NCBI GenBank assembly: GCA_017871115.1
Contig: JAFCIZ010000006.1
Location: forward strand, 2,542,001-2,606,000
Reading direction: 5' to 3'
Length of the DNA stretch: 64,000 nucleotides
DNA from: Cunninghamella blakesleeana
Lineage: Eukaryota; Mucoromycota; Mucoromycetes; Mucorales; Cunninghamellaceae
Shown: positions 1 to 12,013 of the stretch, in pieces
How the letters are laid out: every line of letters starts with the position of its first letter
Position numbering within the stretch: position 1 is the first letter of the stretch
Notes under the pieces: generated by a model
Told to the model about the DNA's origin: nothing
The model's database searches: none
The model's input: the letters and a program-made list of their open reading frames with translations, nothing else
Position numbers and translations under genes: made by a program

Positions 1-351
1 GAAAAAAATAGTATGTAGATTATAAAATATTGTATTTAAGTAAGTTATTAATGAATTTATCATAAAAAAAAAGAAAAATAACCCACTCTCCCGCTCCTCC
101 TCATTCTTATTTTTTTCATTTTTATTTTTTGAAGACAGACACAGAAAGAGAGGGAAAAAAAGTTGAGAACTTCAAGAAAGTAGAGCGTTCCTTAAAATCT
201 TTTTTAAAGTTGTACAATATTAAATTAAGGAAAAAAAATTATTTATATATGTTTAAATTATATTTCCCTTTTTCTTTTTCTTTTTCTTTTTTTTTCTCTT
301 CTTTAACTTTTTTTTTTTTAAAAAAAACCATTCCTTTCCTTTTATAAAAAG
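1..351. other. Gene-free 5' flank and leader of the first gene
   Basis: AT-rich DNA with pyrimidine-rich and homopolymer tracts just before the first start codon at 352. This fits a promoter and 5' untranslated leader. I see no gene here. Confidence 0.5.
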
Positions 352-1420
352 ATGATGAAATCTATTATTGTAGCTCTTTTTGCTGCCATCGCTATCGTCG
401 CTGCTCAAACAAACCCCTTCTATGTCACCAACCCTCTTAGAGGTGCTACTTTAAAAGCTGGTCAAGAGTAAATAAAAAAAAAATCAATGCTAAAATAAAC
501 TTTTTTAATAAAAATATGTAAACAAAAAAACAAAAGACTGTCAGTTATTAATTTTTTTTTTTTTTTTTTTACTATTCCTTTTTAAATTATATAGAGTTAC
601 TCTTAGTAAGTTTCAACAGTTACTTTCAACCTGATTCATCTTATTCTTTATTTTTTAAGACAGTTTATTTATATTTATCAATTTTTTATTACTATTTCAT
701 TATTATTTTTAGCTTGGTTAAATGGTGTTGATCAAAAAGTTCAAGTAAACATCATCCAAGGTGCTAACCCCAACGCTATGTCTCCTACTGGCGTTTCTTT
801 CGAAGTTGATGGTGAATCTGGTTCTTACAAATACACTGTAGGTGTTTTTTAAACGAACTCTCCTATCATCATCAAAAAGAAAAAGAAGAGAAAAAAGGAG
901 GATGGGACAAATTTTTTTCTAACGTGCCCATTTTTTTATTATTACTGTTATTTTTTAATATTGATATAGTTACCTACTACCCTTTCTCCTACCGGTGTTT
1001 ATGCTTTCCAATTCCAATATCAAGATGAAAGTGGCTCAAGGTAAGATATATATATATATATATATATACCATAATAGAAATGGGTTATTTATTATGATTA
1101 TTATTATTTTAAAAAATAGCGTCTTCGCTTACAGTGACCCTATTAGCATCACCGGTGGTACTGGATCTGCTTCTCCTTCTGGAACAGCCACTGGTAGTAC
1201 TACTGTTACCACTGCTACCCCTGTTACTACCACCACCCCCGCTGTTACTACTACTACCGTCCCTGTTAAAACCACTGTTACTACTACCACTACTAAAGCT
1301 ACCACTCCTTCCAACTCTGCTACTACTACCCCCAACAACGGTCAATCTGCCGCTTCTTCCATCAAAATCACTGCTCTTGCTTTGATTGCTCCTGCTGTTG
1401 TCTTAGCTTTATTCGCTTAA
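352..1420 (+). CDS. GPI-anchored Ser/Thr-rich cell-surface protein, Kre9/Knh1-like N-terminal domain
   Basis: Exons 352-467, 595-605, 713-837, 970-1040 and 1120-1420 join to 207 residues. Seen: an N-terminal signal peptide (MMKSIIVALFAAIAIVAA), a beta-sandwich-like region with VTLTWLNG and VQVNIIQGA, then a Thr/Ser/Pro-rich stalk of about 70 residues and a hydrophobic tail ending ALFA, the layout of a GPI-anchored protein. Known: the fungal 'Ser-Thr-rich GPI-anchored membrane' family related to Kre9/Knh1 has this architecture and works at the cell wall. The second exon is only 11 bases and supplies the conserved V-T-L; without it the frame fails. Codon choice (ACC, GCC, TTC) is richer in C than in most neighbours, hinting at high expression. 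The exact role in the wall is unknown. Confidence 0.85.
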
Positions 1421-1761
1421 ATTTTTTTATAATTTTATAATTTTATTTATTTATTTATTATATATATATATATATTTAAAAAAAAATAATATAAGTCTTT
1501 TTTTTTATTTATTTATATATATTACTATTACTATTACTATTTTTATTCTATAATGATTATTATTAATTTATTATACTGTGATATTTATTGTTTTTTTAAA
1601 ATTTAATAAATTATTGTCATTTTTTTTTCATTTTTTAATTTAAGTATGGGGATGTATGCTTGTTGGGTATGCTTTTTTTTTTTATTAATTTTTTTTTAAA
1701 GAAAACCAAAATGAGAGATAGTATATATATAGTAATGTAAATATTTTTATAAGTATGTTAG

Positions 1762-1824
<63 letters not shown>

Positions 1825-1877
1825 CGTATTTGATAATGCTAATCTTCAATTGTACAAAAAAAAAAAAATGGAGGTGA
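1421..1877. other. Convergent 3' intergenic region
   Basis: AT-rich spacer between the convergent wall-protein and MED20 genes. It holds poly-T tracts and a compound TA/TG microsatellite. No gene seen. Confidence 0.5.
1763..1825. repeat. Compound (TA)n(TG)n microsatellite
   Basis: About 40 bases of TA dinucleotides run directly into about 20 bases of TG dinucleotides. Confidence 0.9.
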
Positions 1878-2854
1878 TTATAATAATCCATCGTTACGGA
1901 ACAGCATCATATATTGATATCCAGTATGTGCAAAAGTAAATTCTTGATTACTTAATCCAACCTGTTCAAAATTATAATTGTATTCACATGATAATTGGGC
2001 TGTAGGTGGTAATATTGATTCAATAAATTCACGAAATAAATCATTAGCAACGTGAGGTACTGAACATGGATGATAATCAACCTATAAAATCATCATAAGA
2101 ATAATAGTATAGAAAAAATGGGAGGATAATATAAATAAATAAGTATATATATTAAAAAAAAAATAAAAGGCGATTTTTTTTAATATATTACCTCTAATAA
2201 TAACCCTTTATAAGTTGACCCTATTAAAATATTGGCTACGCGTAAAGTAAAATCATCTATATCAAAACTTGTACCCTTTATATATAAATTAAAATAATAA
2301 TAATAATATTAAATAAGCTTATATATATCTATTCAATATGAATTAAAATAGTAGTTTATCTTGGTGATGTTTTTTTTATTATTTACCTCTATAGTAATAT
2401 TTTGTCTTAGTTGCCAAATATTTTTTAAACGAGATAAAATTGATTCCATTTCCTTTTCAGCCTCTACTACCACACCACCATCTACCATACAATATAACTG
2501 ACCAGGTTGTTGTCCTAAAGCTGTTTGATACATTATTTTTCCATCCTTTCCTTGTCTCTGTAATACATTAGCATCTCTATACATTTTCATTGTAAGTGAC
2601 CAAGGGCCTGCATTTTTTCCTTGTAGCGTTTTTGTGACATGTTCAGCTATATATGTAAAGTCGCGCATTCCTGTTGCGTTTTTCCATCGCACTAAACTAT
2701 AAAGAAGAGAAAGAAATAATACATAAATATAATTTATATATAAATATAGATATATAATAAATATAAATAAATTATCATGATTTTTCTTTTATATATATGA
2801 TTTATCGGTGTATAAATATATTCTTATTATAAATATATACCAAGTAACACCCAT
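1878..2854 (-). CDS. MED20: Mediator complex subunit 20 (TBP-related factor family)
   Basis: Exons on the complement: 2841-2854, 2387-2696, 2192-2275 and 1878-2081, giving 203 residues, close to the family's usual length. The protein starts MGVTCLVRW, which matches how MED20 proteins begin, and contains QPGQLYCMVDGG and SFDIDDFTLRVANILIG. Known: MED20 (yeast Srb2) sits in the Mediator head with MED18 and MED8 and relays activator signals to RNA polymerase II in the nucleus. The first coding exon is only 14 bases (MGVT plus two bases). The gene is divergent from PUS7, with about 200 bases between the start codons. Confidence 0.9.
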
Positions 2855-3058
2855 TGTAAAATAGCTAATGTAATATATATTTTTAAAAAAAATTGTAGAG
2901 AACTGGAAAAAGAAAAATGAAAAAAAAAAAAATCCGCCCATAAAAATTTAAAAATTTCGTCCGGTGACTTCGTTTAAAAACCAGCACGAAATTTTTTTCT
3001 CACTCCTCTCTCTCTTTTCTTTTCTTTTATTATATAATATATTTATACATATAAAACA
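2855..3058. promoter_or_regulatory. Divergent promoter region for MED20 and PUS7
   Basis: The 204 bases between two outward-facing start codons must carry both promoters. It has a pyrimidine-rich run before the PUS7 start and A-rich DNA on the MED20 side. No specific factor site is claimed. Confidence 0.5.
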
Positions 3059-6000
3059 ATGGGGAATTTTTTTTCCAAGCCTTCACTTGTAGAAACAACA
3101 CCTTCTCTTGGAAAACGTAGTAGAGGAGAAGATGAAGACGCTAATATTTTTAAAAAAAAAACTAGAGTAGAAATATCACCAGTTTTAGAAGAACAAGTTG
3201 GCATAACTGCTTATATCCAACCTGATTTACCTGGTTTTCATTGTATCATTAAAAATAGGTAAATATATATGTACAAACAAAAAATAAAAGAGGATATTGT
3301 TTTTGAATAGATAATTTTATTTTATTATTATCAACAATAATACCCTACTAATAATAAAATATACACACATACATATATATATATATTTAAATTGATATTT
3401 ATAGAGCCGAAGACTTTCTTGTTAATGAAGTAGATCTTGATGGAAAAATCATAAGATTAACTGATTTTGAGCAACCTATCACTCATATAAAGGTAAATAT
3501 AAAAAAAATCATTTTTTTTATATTATATTTGATAATAGAGTTTCATATTACACAAATATATCTAATTTGAATTTTTTTTTTTATTTAATTTTTTTTATAT
3601 ACTTATGACTCTATAGAATAAAAAAACCAGTACTTTATCTATTCAAGAATTTGATACTAAAGTAAAAGAATTATTTGATGAACAATTTGCTATTGAATTT
3701 CGTGATTTTCTTAATCATCCTGAAGATATTTCTCGTGTTATTAGTGTTATGGTAAATATATATATAAAATCAAATAAAACATCAAATATAACATCAAATA
3801 AATATCACTTTTCAAACTCCATTGTTAAACTTTAATTTTTTTTATATGCTTTTCATTTTAGACAACAAAAGAAAGTCGATTTGGTTTATATGGATTAATT
3901 GCGGAATTGGAAAAACCTTTGAAATCATCTGTTAGCAACGGATTATTAACTTTATGTTGGCCAGAAAATAATGATAACTTTAGTAAGATGGTTTATTATA
4001 GAAATATATAAAAAGAATGATAAATGGCTATACATATATATATATATTGACCCTTTATTCTGTTCTATTTTATTTTTTGTAGATCGTCAAGTATATATTG
4101 ATTATTTAGCTTTAGGTGGTGAATATTTACAATTTCATGTCTATAAATCAAACATTGATACAATGGGTGTATGTAATTTGATTGCTAAATCTACAAAGTA
4201 AGTTTATATATATATATATATATATATTTGAGAGAGTATATAAATAATATGGATATATAAAAAAAATAAAAAATAAAAATGAAATGATTCATATTTAAAT
4301 ATATGATATTTTTATTTTTTAGAGTTCCTACAAAACAATTAGGTTATGCTGGTACTAAGGATTCTCGTGCTATTACAGTCCAAGCAATGACTTGTTTTAG
4401 AGGTCGACCTGAAAGATTTGAACTTATTAAAGAAGAATTAGCAAAATCTGGTGTTCATATTGGTAATTTTGCGTAAGTTTTTATACATATCTTTTTTTGT
4501 TCTATTTAATTAGAAAAGGAAAGAGTCATATGCATATATATATGCATTATACAAATTATATTTATTACATTTATTTATATCTTTTTTTATTTATTATTTA
4601 GATTTGTACCCAAAGGATTAACTTTAGGAGATCTTGGTGGTAATCATTTTACTATTGTCTTACGGTAATATATAAACATATATATATAATTAACATATAA
4701 GGAAAAATAAAGACTGGGAAGAAATTTAACTAATACATCTACAATATACATATATATTTAGTGATGTAACAGGAGCTACTGAAGAAACTATTACAAAATC
4801 ATTAAATTCTTTGAAAACCAATGGATTTTTAAATTACTTTGGAATGCAACGTTTTGGTACGAGTACTGTTTTAACTCATGAAGTTGGTAGATGCATTTTA
4901 CAAAAAAAATTCAGTGAAGCTTCTGATTTAATCTTAATGCCACGTGAAGGAGGTAAGTGATACGCTTTAAAAATGAAATAAAAATAATGCAAAATAAAGA
5001 AAAATGACTATAATAATAAATAATACTAGTTATACTAAGGCAAATATATATTTATATATTGTTTTAAAAATAAATAAATAAATAGACACCGAAGCTTATG
5101 CTAATGCTCGTAATTTATGGAAAAAAACCAGGGATGCTTCTGCTACTTTGGCTATCATGCCCAAGAGAGCTACTTCTGAATTCAAACTTTTAAAAAGCTA
5201 TGAAATGTTCCCTGGTAACCATAAAAAGGCTATTAATAATGTAAAGTAACCACTATTAAAAATATATAATTATACAAGTATCATTATAAAAATAGAAGGT
5301 ATATTTTCGCACGCGTTTTTTAACCATAATCTTTTTTTATCACACTTATACTTTATTACATATATTATTATTATTATTATTATAATTACTATTGATCACA
5401 TTATTAAATAGTTATCAAGAGCCATGTATTCCATGTATTGTCATGCCTATCAATCCTATATTTGGAATCGCATTGTATCAGAACGTGTTAAATTATTTGG
5501 ATGTGATGAACCTTTGGTTGGTGATATAGTTATGGTGGATGGTGATTCTAATAAGCAAAATCAAAAAAGTTCAAATAAAGCTGGTAGACGTGATGCTTGG
5601 GATGTAAGTTTATTATTAACAAATATAAAATAAAATAATAAATATAAATATAAATTTACTATATATACATATACAAACATATTTATTTATTTATTATATT
5701 ATAGAGAAAAATACCTATGATTTTAACAGAAAAAAATATTAGCTCTTATACTATTAATGATGTGGTTTATCCTTTACCTGGTGTTCGTACTGTATATCCT
5801 CAAAATGAAATGGGCGAACTTTATAAAAAATATATGGGTAAATATATAATATAATAATAATAATAAGATTAACGTTGTATATTTATTGACATATATTTAT
5901 TTATTTTCTCATTTTTCCAAATATAGATGAAGATAATATTAAGATGAATAAATCTGATAAATTCTACCAGTAAGTATACATATAATTTTCATTATGAAGT

Positions 6001-6357
6001 TGTCTTTTTATTTATTTTATTTGAAAATAATAATAATATTTATAAATACATCTATGCATTTTTTATTTTTCATTTTACTATAGAGATTTCCCCGGGGATT
6101 ATAGATATATGTTGGCAGTTCCAAAAGATTTCTCTTGGTCTTTTGTACGCTATGATGACCCCACCGCTAAACTTTGCAATACTGACCTTGATAATGCACA
6201 AGGTATCCCTCCACCTACCAACAATAAAAATGGAAAACATTTAGGATTAAAAGTAGAATTTACTTTAGGAACAAGTCAATATGCTACAATGGCTTTACGT
6301 GAAATTATTCGTGCGGAAACCTCATCTCAAAGTCAAGCTAAATTAATTCACTCATAA
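3059..6357 (+). CDS. PUS7: tRNA pseudouridine synthase, TruD/Pus7 family
   Basis: Thirteen exons: 3059-3258, 3405-3492, 3617-3751, 3862-3982, 4083-4197, 4323-4472, 4602-4664, 4762-4952, 5086-5240, 5412-5603, 5705-5837, 5927-5969 and 6084-6357; 619 residues, slightly shorter than yeast Pus7. Seen: the TruD signature G-T-K-D-S-R-A-I-T-V-Q with the likely catalytic Asp233, and later LNSLKTNGFLNYFGMQRFG and SYQSYIWN. A basic stretch near residues 20-37 could be a nuclear localisation signal. Known: Pus7 isomerises uridine to pseudouridine in U2 snRNA, tRNA and mRNA in the nucleus. All 12 introns close in frame, so the model is strong. Several introns start with TA runs close to the donor. Confidence 0.93.
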
Positions 6358-7495
6358 TTATATATTTATTCATTTTTAAAGTTTTTTTTTTGTTTTTTGT
6401 TTATTTAAAAAATATTCCAAGTGTCATTCTATATATAATTCACATCCGTAATTGATATAATATATATATATATATGTATTCGTTATATTATTATTTTTGT
6501 TCTTTTATAAATATATATATAGTAACTAATCATTTTCAATAATCTCTATCATAAATAATGATAATAATAAAAATAAATATAAAAATAAAAATAAATTATA
6601 TTAAATATTTATTAGATATAGCTTTAAATGAAATTAACATGGTTTATATGATATATATCATTTGATTACGTATATATTCTTTTTTCTGTAATATATTTTC
6701 AATTTTTAAAGTAATGAAATAAAATAATAAATACAATTTTATACCTTGAAATAAAAAATGCTAATTTTTTTTTCAACTTCAGCAATATATCTATATACAG
6801 CAATTAATATGGTGGTATTAAATATTTTTTATTATTAAGATAATTCAATAAAAATGAATGAAAAACATATGTTACATATATAAACAGTGTATATACATTA
6901 AATATTTTTCTTTAAAAAATAATTATAATAATCTTTTAATATGTAAGTATTTCAATTAAATAATACTATATTTTTTATCTATTCATGTATGTACCTGAAA
7001 AATAGTTATAATAATTTAAGATTACAAATATAATGCTTATTGTCTTTTTTTTTAAAAAAAAGTAAACTTTAAAAGCTTAAATAAAAATTATGGGCTGATT
7101 AAAAAAAAAATATATCAAAAATACTCGTTCTCACGAAAGAAAAAAGAGGGGAAAAAGAAAAGGATCTCATTTTTAATTTTATTTTTTTTATAATTCATTA
7201 TATTTGGAAATAAAAGAGATAATAAAAAAAATGTGGGGATTATAGGTATATTTTGAAAATAGTGTGCATTTATAAGATAAGCTCCGTTTAAATAAGTGAT
7301 AGGTATATTTGGTATATTTATTATATTTGATTTTTGTTGTTTTATAATTTTTCAAATTCCGTTTAGTGAGGCTCACTTTTTTTTTTACCATATAAAAAAA
7401 AGGAAAAATTTATCTTTCTTTCACTTTTTCTTTTTTTTTTTCATTATTATTCTTATTTTATAAAAATAAAAAACTAAAACTTCTTATTATCCAAT
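6358..7495. other. Gene-free spacer and uricase promoter
   Basis: About 1.1 kb of AT-rich DNA with no coding frame. The last 300 bases, upstream of uricase, contain three GATA-type sites (7218, 7276 and 7298) and a pyrimidine-rich leader. Confidence 0.5.
7218..7302. promoter_or_regulatory. Possible GATA-factor sites upstream of uricase
   Basis: GATAA at 7218-7222, GATAAG at 7276-7281 and GATAG at 7298-7302 lie 190-280 bases before the uricase start. Known: fungal nitrogen-catabolism genes are commonly controlled by GATA factors of the Gln3/AreA type. In DNA this AT-rich such sites arise often by chance, so this is only suggestive. Confidence 0.25.
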
Positions 7496-8766
7496 ATGTC
7501 TGACAGCAACGTTTATTTAAAGGCTACTCGTTACGGTAAAGACCTTGTTCGTCTTTTACGTGTTTACCGTGAAGGTCAAACTCAAAGATGTACTGAACTC
7601 ACTGTAAGTATAGATTGTATACATAACATAAATAGAGAAATATCAAATACAAAATAGAAATATATGTTCTAGGTTTATTTATTTATTTTTACTTATTAAT
7701 AGGTTCGTTTATTATTGGATGGTGATATTTCTACCTCTTATACTAAAGCCGATAACTCTGTAGTTGTTGCTACTGGTAAGCGTATACTCTTTTATTAATA
7801 TTTATTAAAAATAATATAGCGAAAGTGAAAATAAAAGGGAAACCATAACTAGTATTAATACTAAACACTGTATTTCCTTTTATATTGATATAGATACTTG
7901 TAAGAACACTGTCAACTTATTGGCCAAGAAGTCTCAAAATGTTGATAACATTGAACTCTTTGCTCAAGAAATCACTGAACACGTTTTACGTCAATATGCT
8001 CATATCTCTCATGCCTATGTTGATATCATCAAACATCGTTGGACTCGTATCAACGTTGACGGTAAGCCTCATCCTCACTCCTTCTACCGTGATGGTGAAG
8101 ACGTCTCTACCACTTCCGTTGTTCATGAACGTGCTGGTAACAAGATCACTATTAAATCTGGTTTAAAGAAATTATTAGTTCTCAAGACCACTGGTTCTGC
8201 TTTCCACGGTTTCTACAAGGATCAATACACTACCTTAGTCGAAGTTTGGGATCGTATCTTCTCCACCTCTGTCGATTGTGAATGGACTTTCACCTCCAAT
8301 GATGGTGCCGTCTTACGTAACATTAACTACCCTGCTATTCATGAAGGTATTCGTAAAATCACCACTGAAACCTTTGCTACTGATGACTCTGCTTCCGTTC
8401 AAGCTACCATGTACCTTATGCAATGCCGTGCTTTAGAACAATTCCCTCAAATCCAAGAAATTAGCTATGCTTTACCCAATAAACATTATGTTGGTATTGA
8501 CTTAAATAAATTGGGTCTTGATAACAACGGAAAGAACATGGAAGTTTATCACCCTCAAGCTGATCCTTCTGGTAAGTTATTATATTTATTAGAAATATTT
8601 TGAAAAAAACAAAAAAAAAGCGAAAAAGGAGTAGAAAAAGGGAAAAAATAAAGTATAAATATATACAATTATGAAATGGTTTTTTAATATATATAATAAT
8701 TTTCTTTCAAATAAATTAGGTCTTATCACTGCTACTGTTGCTCGCAAACCTGCTTCCAAGCTCTAA
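7496..8766 (+). CDS. Uricase (urate oxidase), peroxisomal
   Basis: Exons 7496-7603, 7703-7775, 7894-8571 and 8720-8766 give 301 residues, the normal uricase length. Seen: the uricase residues Lys15 in RYGKD, Thr60 in VVATDT and His258 in LPNKHY, matching the Lys-Thr-His catalytic set of the Aspergillus enzyme, and a C-terminal SKL, the PTS1 peroxisome signal. The last exon holds little beyond this signal. Reaction: urate plus oxygen to 5-hydroxyisourate and peroxide, the first step of urate breakdown. The next gene downstream on the same strand encodes two later enzymes of the pathway. Codons are strongly biased to C-ending forms, suggesting high expression. Confidence 0.96.
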
Positions 8767-9726
8767 ATTATTTTTAACCCGTACAACACACCCCTAACAT
8801 AAATCATTTATTACCGCTTATTTTATTTATTTTTATATCCTTATATACTCTAAGATTTTTTTTTTGTACTATTTTATTTCCCTGGTTTGGATTTAAGATA
8901 GTAATTTTTAGGTTTTTTTTTTTTGTAGAAAAAAATTATATATATATGTATTTTAAAAAAAACATCCTTTTTTTTTATTCTTTTGACCTTTGTGTAAATA
9001 AAATTTGAGGATTCAAAAATAATAATAATGGCTTTTTTTTTATTTTAAAAAAAAGAAAAATGAATGATTTTCTTTAATAGCAGTATTATCACCAATTGTT
9101 TTTATCTATTTTTATTTTTTTAAAAAAAATATATATACCCATACCATTAGATCATCTTTAGAGCTCCGTATGTAATTAATGATATCATAAAATAACTTTG
9201 AAGTGCAGTATATATCATCCGAAAATTGGATTATGAATAAATTGATTGGATAAAAACGTTTTAAAAGTCTCTCTCTTTAAGTTTTTCTAAAATCAATATA
9301 ATATGTATTATTTTCAAATTAGACCTTATGTTAATAATTATAATAATAATAATATAGTAACTACAGTTGAGATATAAACTGATGAAAAAAAAAAAAAAAT
9401 GGATGCAGGGTTACACACAGTAAAGAATTATGACCAAATACAAAAAAATGGCCTACAAAAATGGGTGGTTATTGCATCTATTATAACTTAATATCATTTA
9501 TAATCTAGAAAAAAAATAGAAGCAGAACGATATAACTTAATGCTGAGATAAATAAAAAGTAAAAAAGTTGCTATTGTCGTATATAAAAAACCTTCAGTAA
9601 TAAAACTTTCTTAAATAGATGTTGGTTTAATTATCCTTTATGAATCGAAAAAGAGATCGAGGAAAAGCAAATATAATCATATGTATAACAAACTTAAAAA
9701 AAGAGAAAGAAAATGGCATTGAAAAC

Positions 9727-9757
<31 letters not shown>

Positions 9758-10568
9758 GCATGAGAATCAAATAACTGTTCGCTTCCGAGGGACCGCTTGC
9801 TAGATTAAACATATTGATTTAAATCATATATTGTTACCACTTTCTTTTTTATTATCCTTAAGTTTTTTTCATCCTTTAATTTAATTTATTTTTACTTTCA
9901 GATATTACCTCTTAAAGAAGGATTTAAGGGTCAAAAAAAATTATAAAAGTAATAATGATGTCTTAAAAATTATTCTCTTTTGTATCTAGTAAGTGGATGA
10001 GGATTAATAGAAAAAATAAAATAAAATAAAATATAGTGAAAAGGTATAGGTGGACTTTTTTAAGGTAGGACAAGGTGTACCTTTTTTAAGGGACATCAAT
10101 ACCCTTTTTTGATGAAATAAAATCAATAAACTGCAATATTAAATAATGTTTACCATTATCATTGTTATATATAATATTATAAATAAAAATGTATTATGAT
10201 GGTGATGGTGATGACGGTTTGTTTATTTATTTTTGATTTTTTAAAACAAATAATTTAAAATAAAATATATTGTTTTTATATCATCATAAGCAATTCATGA
10301 TTTAAAATAATAGCTTTTGAAAAAGATACCCAAGGATTTAAACCCCGTTCATTTTTGGGTATAAAATTAATTTGATTGGTGGAAATACCATGAGCAAGAA
10401 ATATGCTATTATAAATTTTTCTGAAGAAAAAAAAAAAAAACTATTAAAACGACACTTTTTTTTAAACTTCTTTCTTTCTTTCACTTTCACTTTTTTATAT
10501 ATATCTTTTATTCTTCATAATAAAAAGCAAATAGTTGGATATATATATATTTATTTATTTTTTAAATC
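8767..10568. other. Spacer between uricase and the allantoicase fusion gene
   Basis: About 1.8 kb with no supported gene. It holds poly-A/T tracts, a near-perfect A/T hairpin around 9730-9755, short directly repeated 'ttttttaagg' segments near 10055-10095, and an 8-base inverted repeat at 10326-10362. Allantoinase, the enzyme linking the two flanking genes' activities, is not here. Confidence 0.5.
10326..10362. repeat. Inverted repeat upstream of the allantoicase fusion gene
   Basis: Arms ATACCCAA (10326-10333) and TTGGGTAT (10355-10362) are exact reverse complements around a 21-base spacer, about 200 bases before the start codon. It could be a protein-binding site or chance. Confidence 0.45.
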
Positions 10569-11382
10569 ATGGCATCTTTTAAACGTATTCCTTTTGAAGA
10601 ATTATCTTCCTCTCCTTTAGCTCAATGTATTGGTATGTAGTCAAACTTATTTTTGTTATACCATTCTTATGCAACACACACACACACACATATATATATA
10701 TAAATATATATATATAAATATATATTATTTTATTTTATATTATTTTATACTAACTAGTTCTCCTTTATAATTGAATATTTTAATAGATCTTGCCAGTTCA
10801 GCTATTAATGGATCTATTGTTGCTGTCACTGATGAATTCTTTGCACCTGCTACTAATATGATTAATCCTGCACCACCTCAACACTGTCCTGGTCGTTTTG
10901 TTGGTATAGTGATAAAAATAATAATAATAATAATAATAGTATATAGTATAATTTTTCATTTTATTCATTCTTTTTACTCTTCTTTTTCTTCTATATATAG
11001 CTACTGGTGCATGGATGGATGGTTGGGAAACCAAAAGACATAACCCTACCTATGATTGGTGCATAGTGAAACTTGGATTTGCTGGTAAGATTCAAGGTTT
11101 TGATATTGATACCCATTACTTCACTGGTAATCAAGCCCCAGCAGCTTCTATTGAAGCTACCTATTGTCCTGAAGGTCAAGATGTACAAGGTAAAGATGTT
11201 AAATGGGTAGAAATTCTTCCAAAGATTGATCTCCCTCCTTCTTGTCATAACGTATGTGTCTTGGATAAGCCTACTGATGTTTATACTCATGTTCGTGTCA
11301 ATAATATTCCTGATGGTGGTATTGCTCGTTGTAGAGTTTATGGTAACGTTGTTCCTATCTTCCCTAAAGATGAATCGTAAGT

Positions 11383-11413
<31 letters not shown>

Positions 11414-11978
11414 GATAAAGAGAGAAAAGAAAAAAAGAGGGAAAGTATGTTTGTGTGTGTGTGTATATATATATATATGAAAGTTAGAAGGGATAAAATA
11501 TATATCTTATATAATATTTTTCTTTATTCTTTTTTTATTTATGTATCTTTTTAAAAAATACAGTGAAGTAATTGATTTAGCTTATTGTGGTAATGGAGGT
11601 CGTGTGGTTGAAGTTACCGAAGAGCATTATGGACCTGGTAGCAACTTATTATTACCTGGTCGTGGTAAAGATGCTGATGATGGATGGCAAAGCAAGCGTT
11701 CTCGTGGTAATGGCCATGCTGATCATGTCATTGTTAAATTAGGAGCTAAAGGACATATTCTTAAAGCTGAATTGGATACTTCTCATTTCAAAGGAAACTT
11801 CCCTAACCAAATTTTAATTGAAGCAACTAATGATGATCAAGAAGTTCCTTCTTCTAATGCTCAATGGTTTACTATTGTTGATAAATCTAAGGTTGGTCCT
11901 CACGGTCTTTATCATTTTGATCCTCTTTATACTGACAAAGTATTTACCCATGCTAAACTTAGTATTATTCCTGGTAAG

Positions 11979-12013
<35 letters not shown>

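Noticed and set aside
1109..1345. Open frames antisense to, or in another frame of, the Thr/Ser-rich exon
   Set aside because: They are shadows of a repetitive coding exon; the sense frame has signal peptide, domain and GPI tail.
9627..9812. Minus-strand frame in the uricase-fusion spacer
   Set aside because: It spans a poly-A/poly-T hairpin, giving Lys/Phe runs; no domain, and no allantoinase-like residues.
10331..10346. Sequence resembling a tRNA B box on the complement
   Set aside because: GGTTTAAATCC departs from the consensus and no cloverleaf or A box can be drawn around it.
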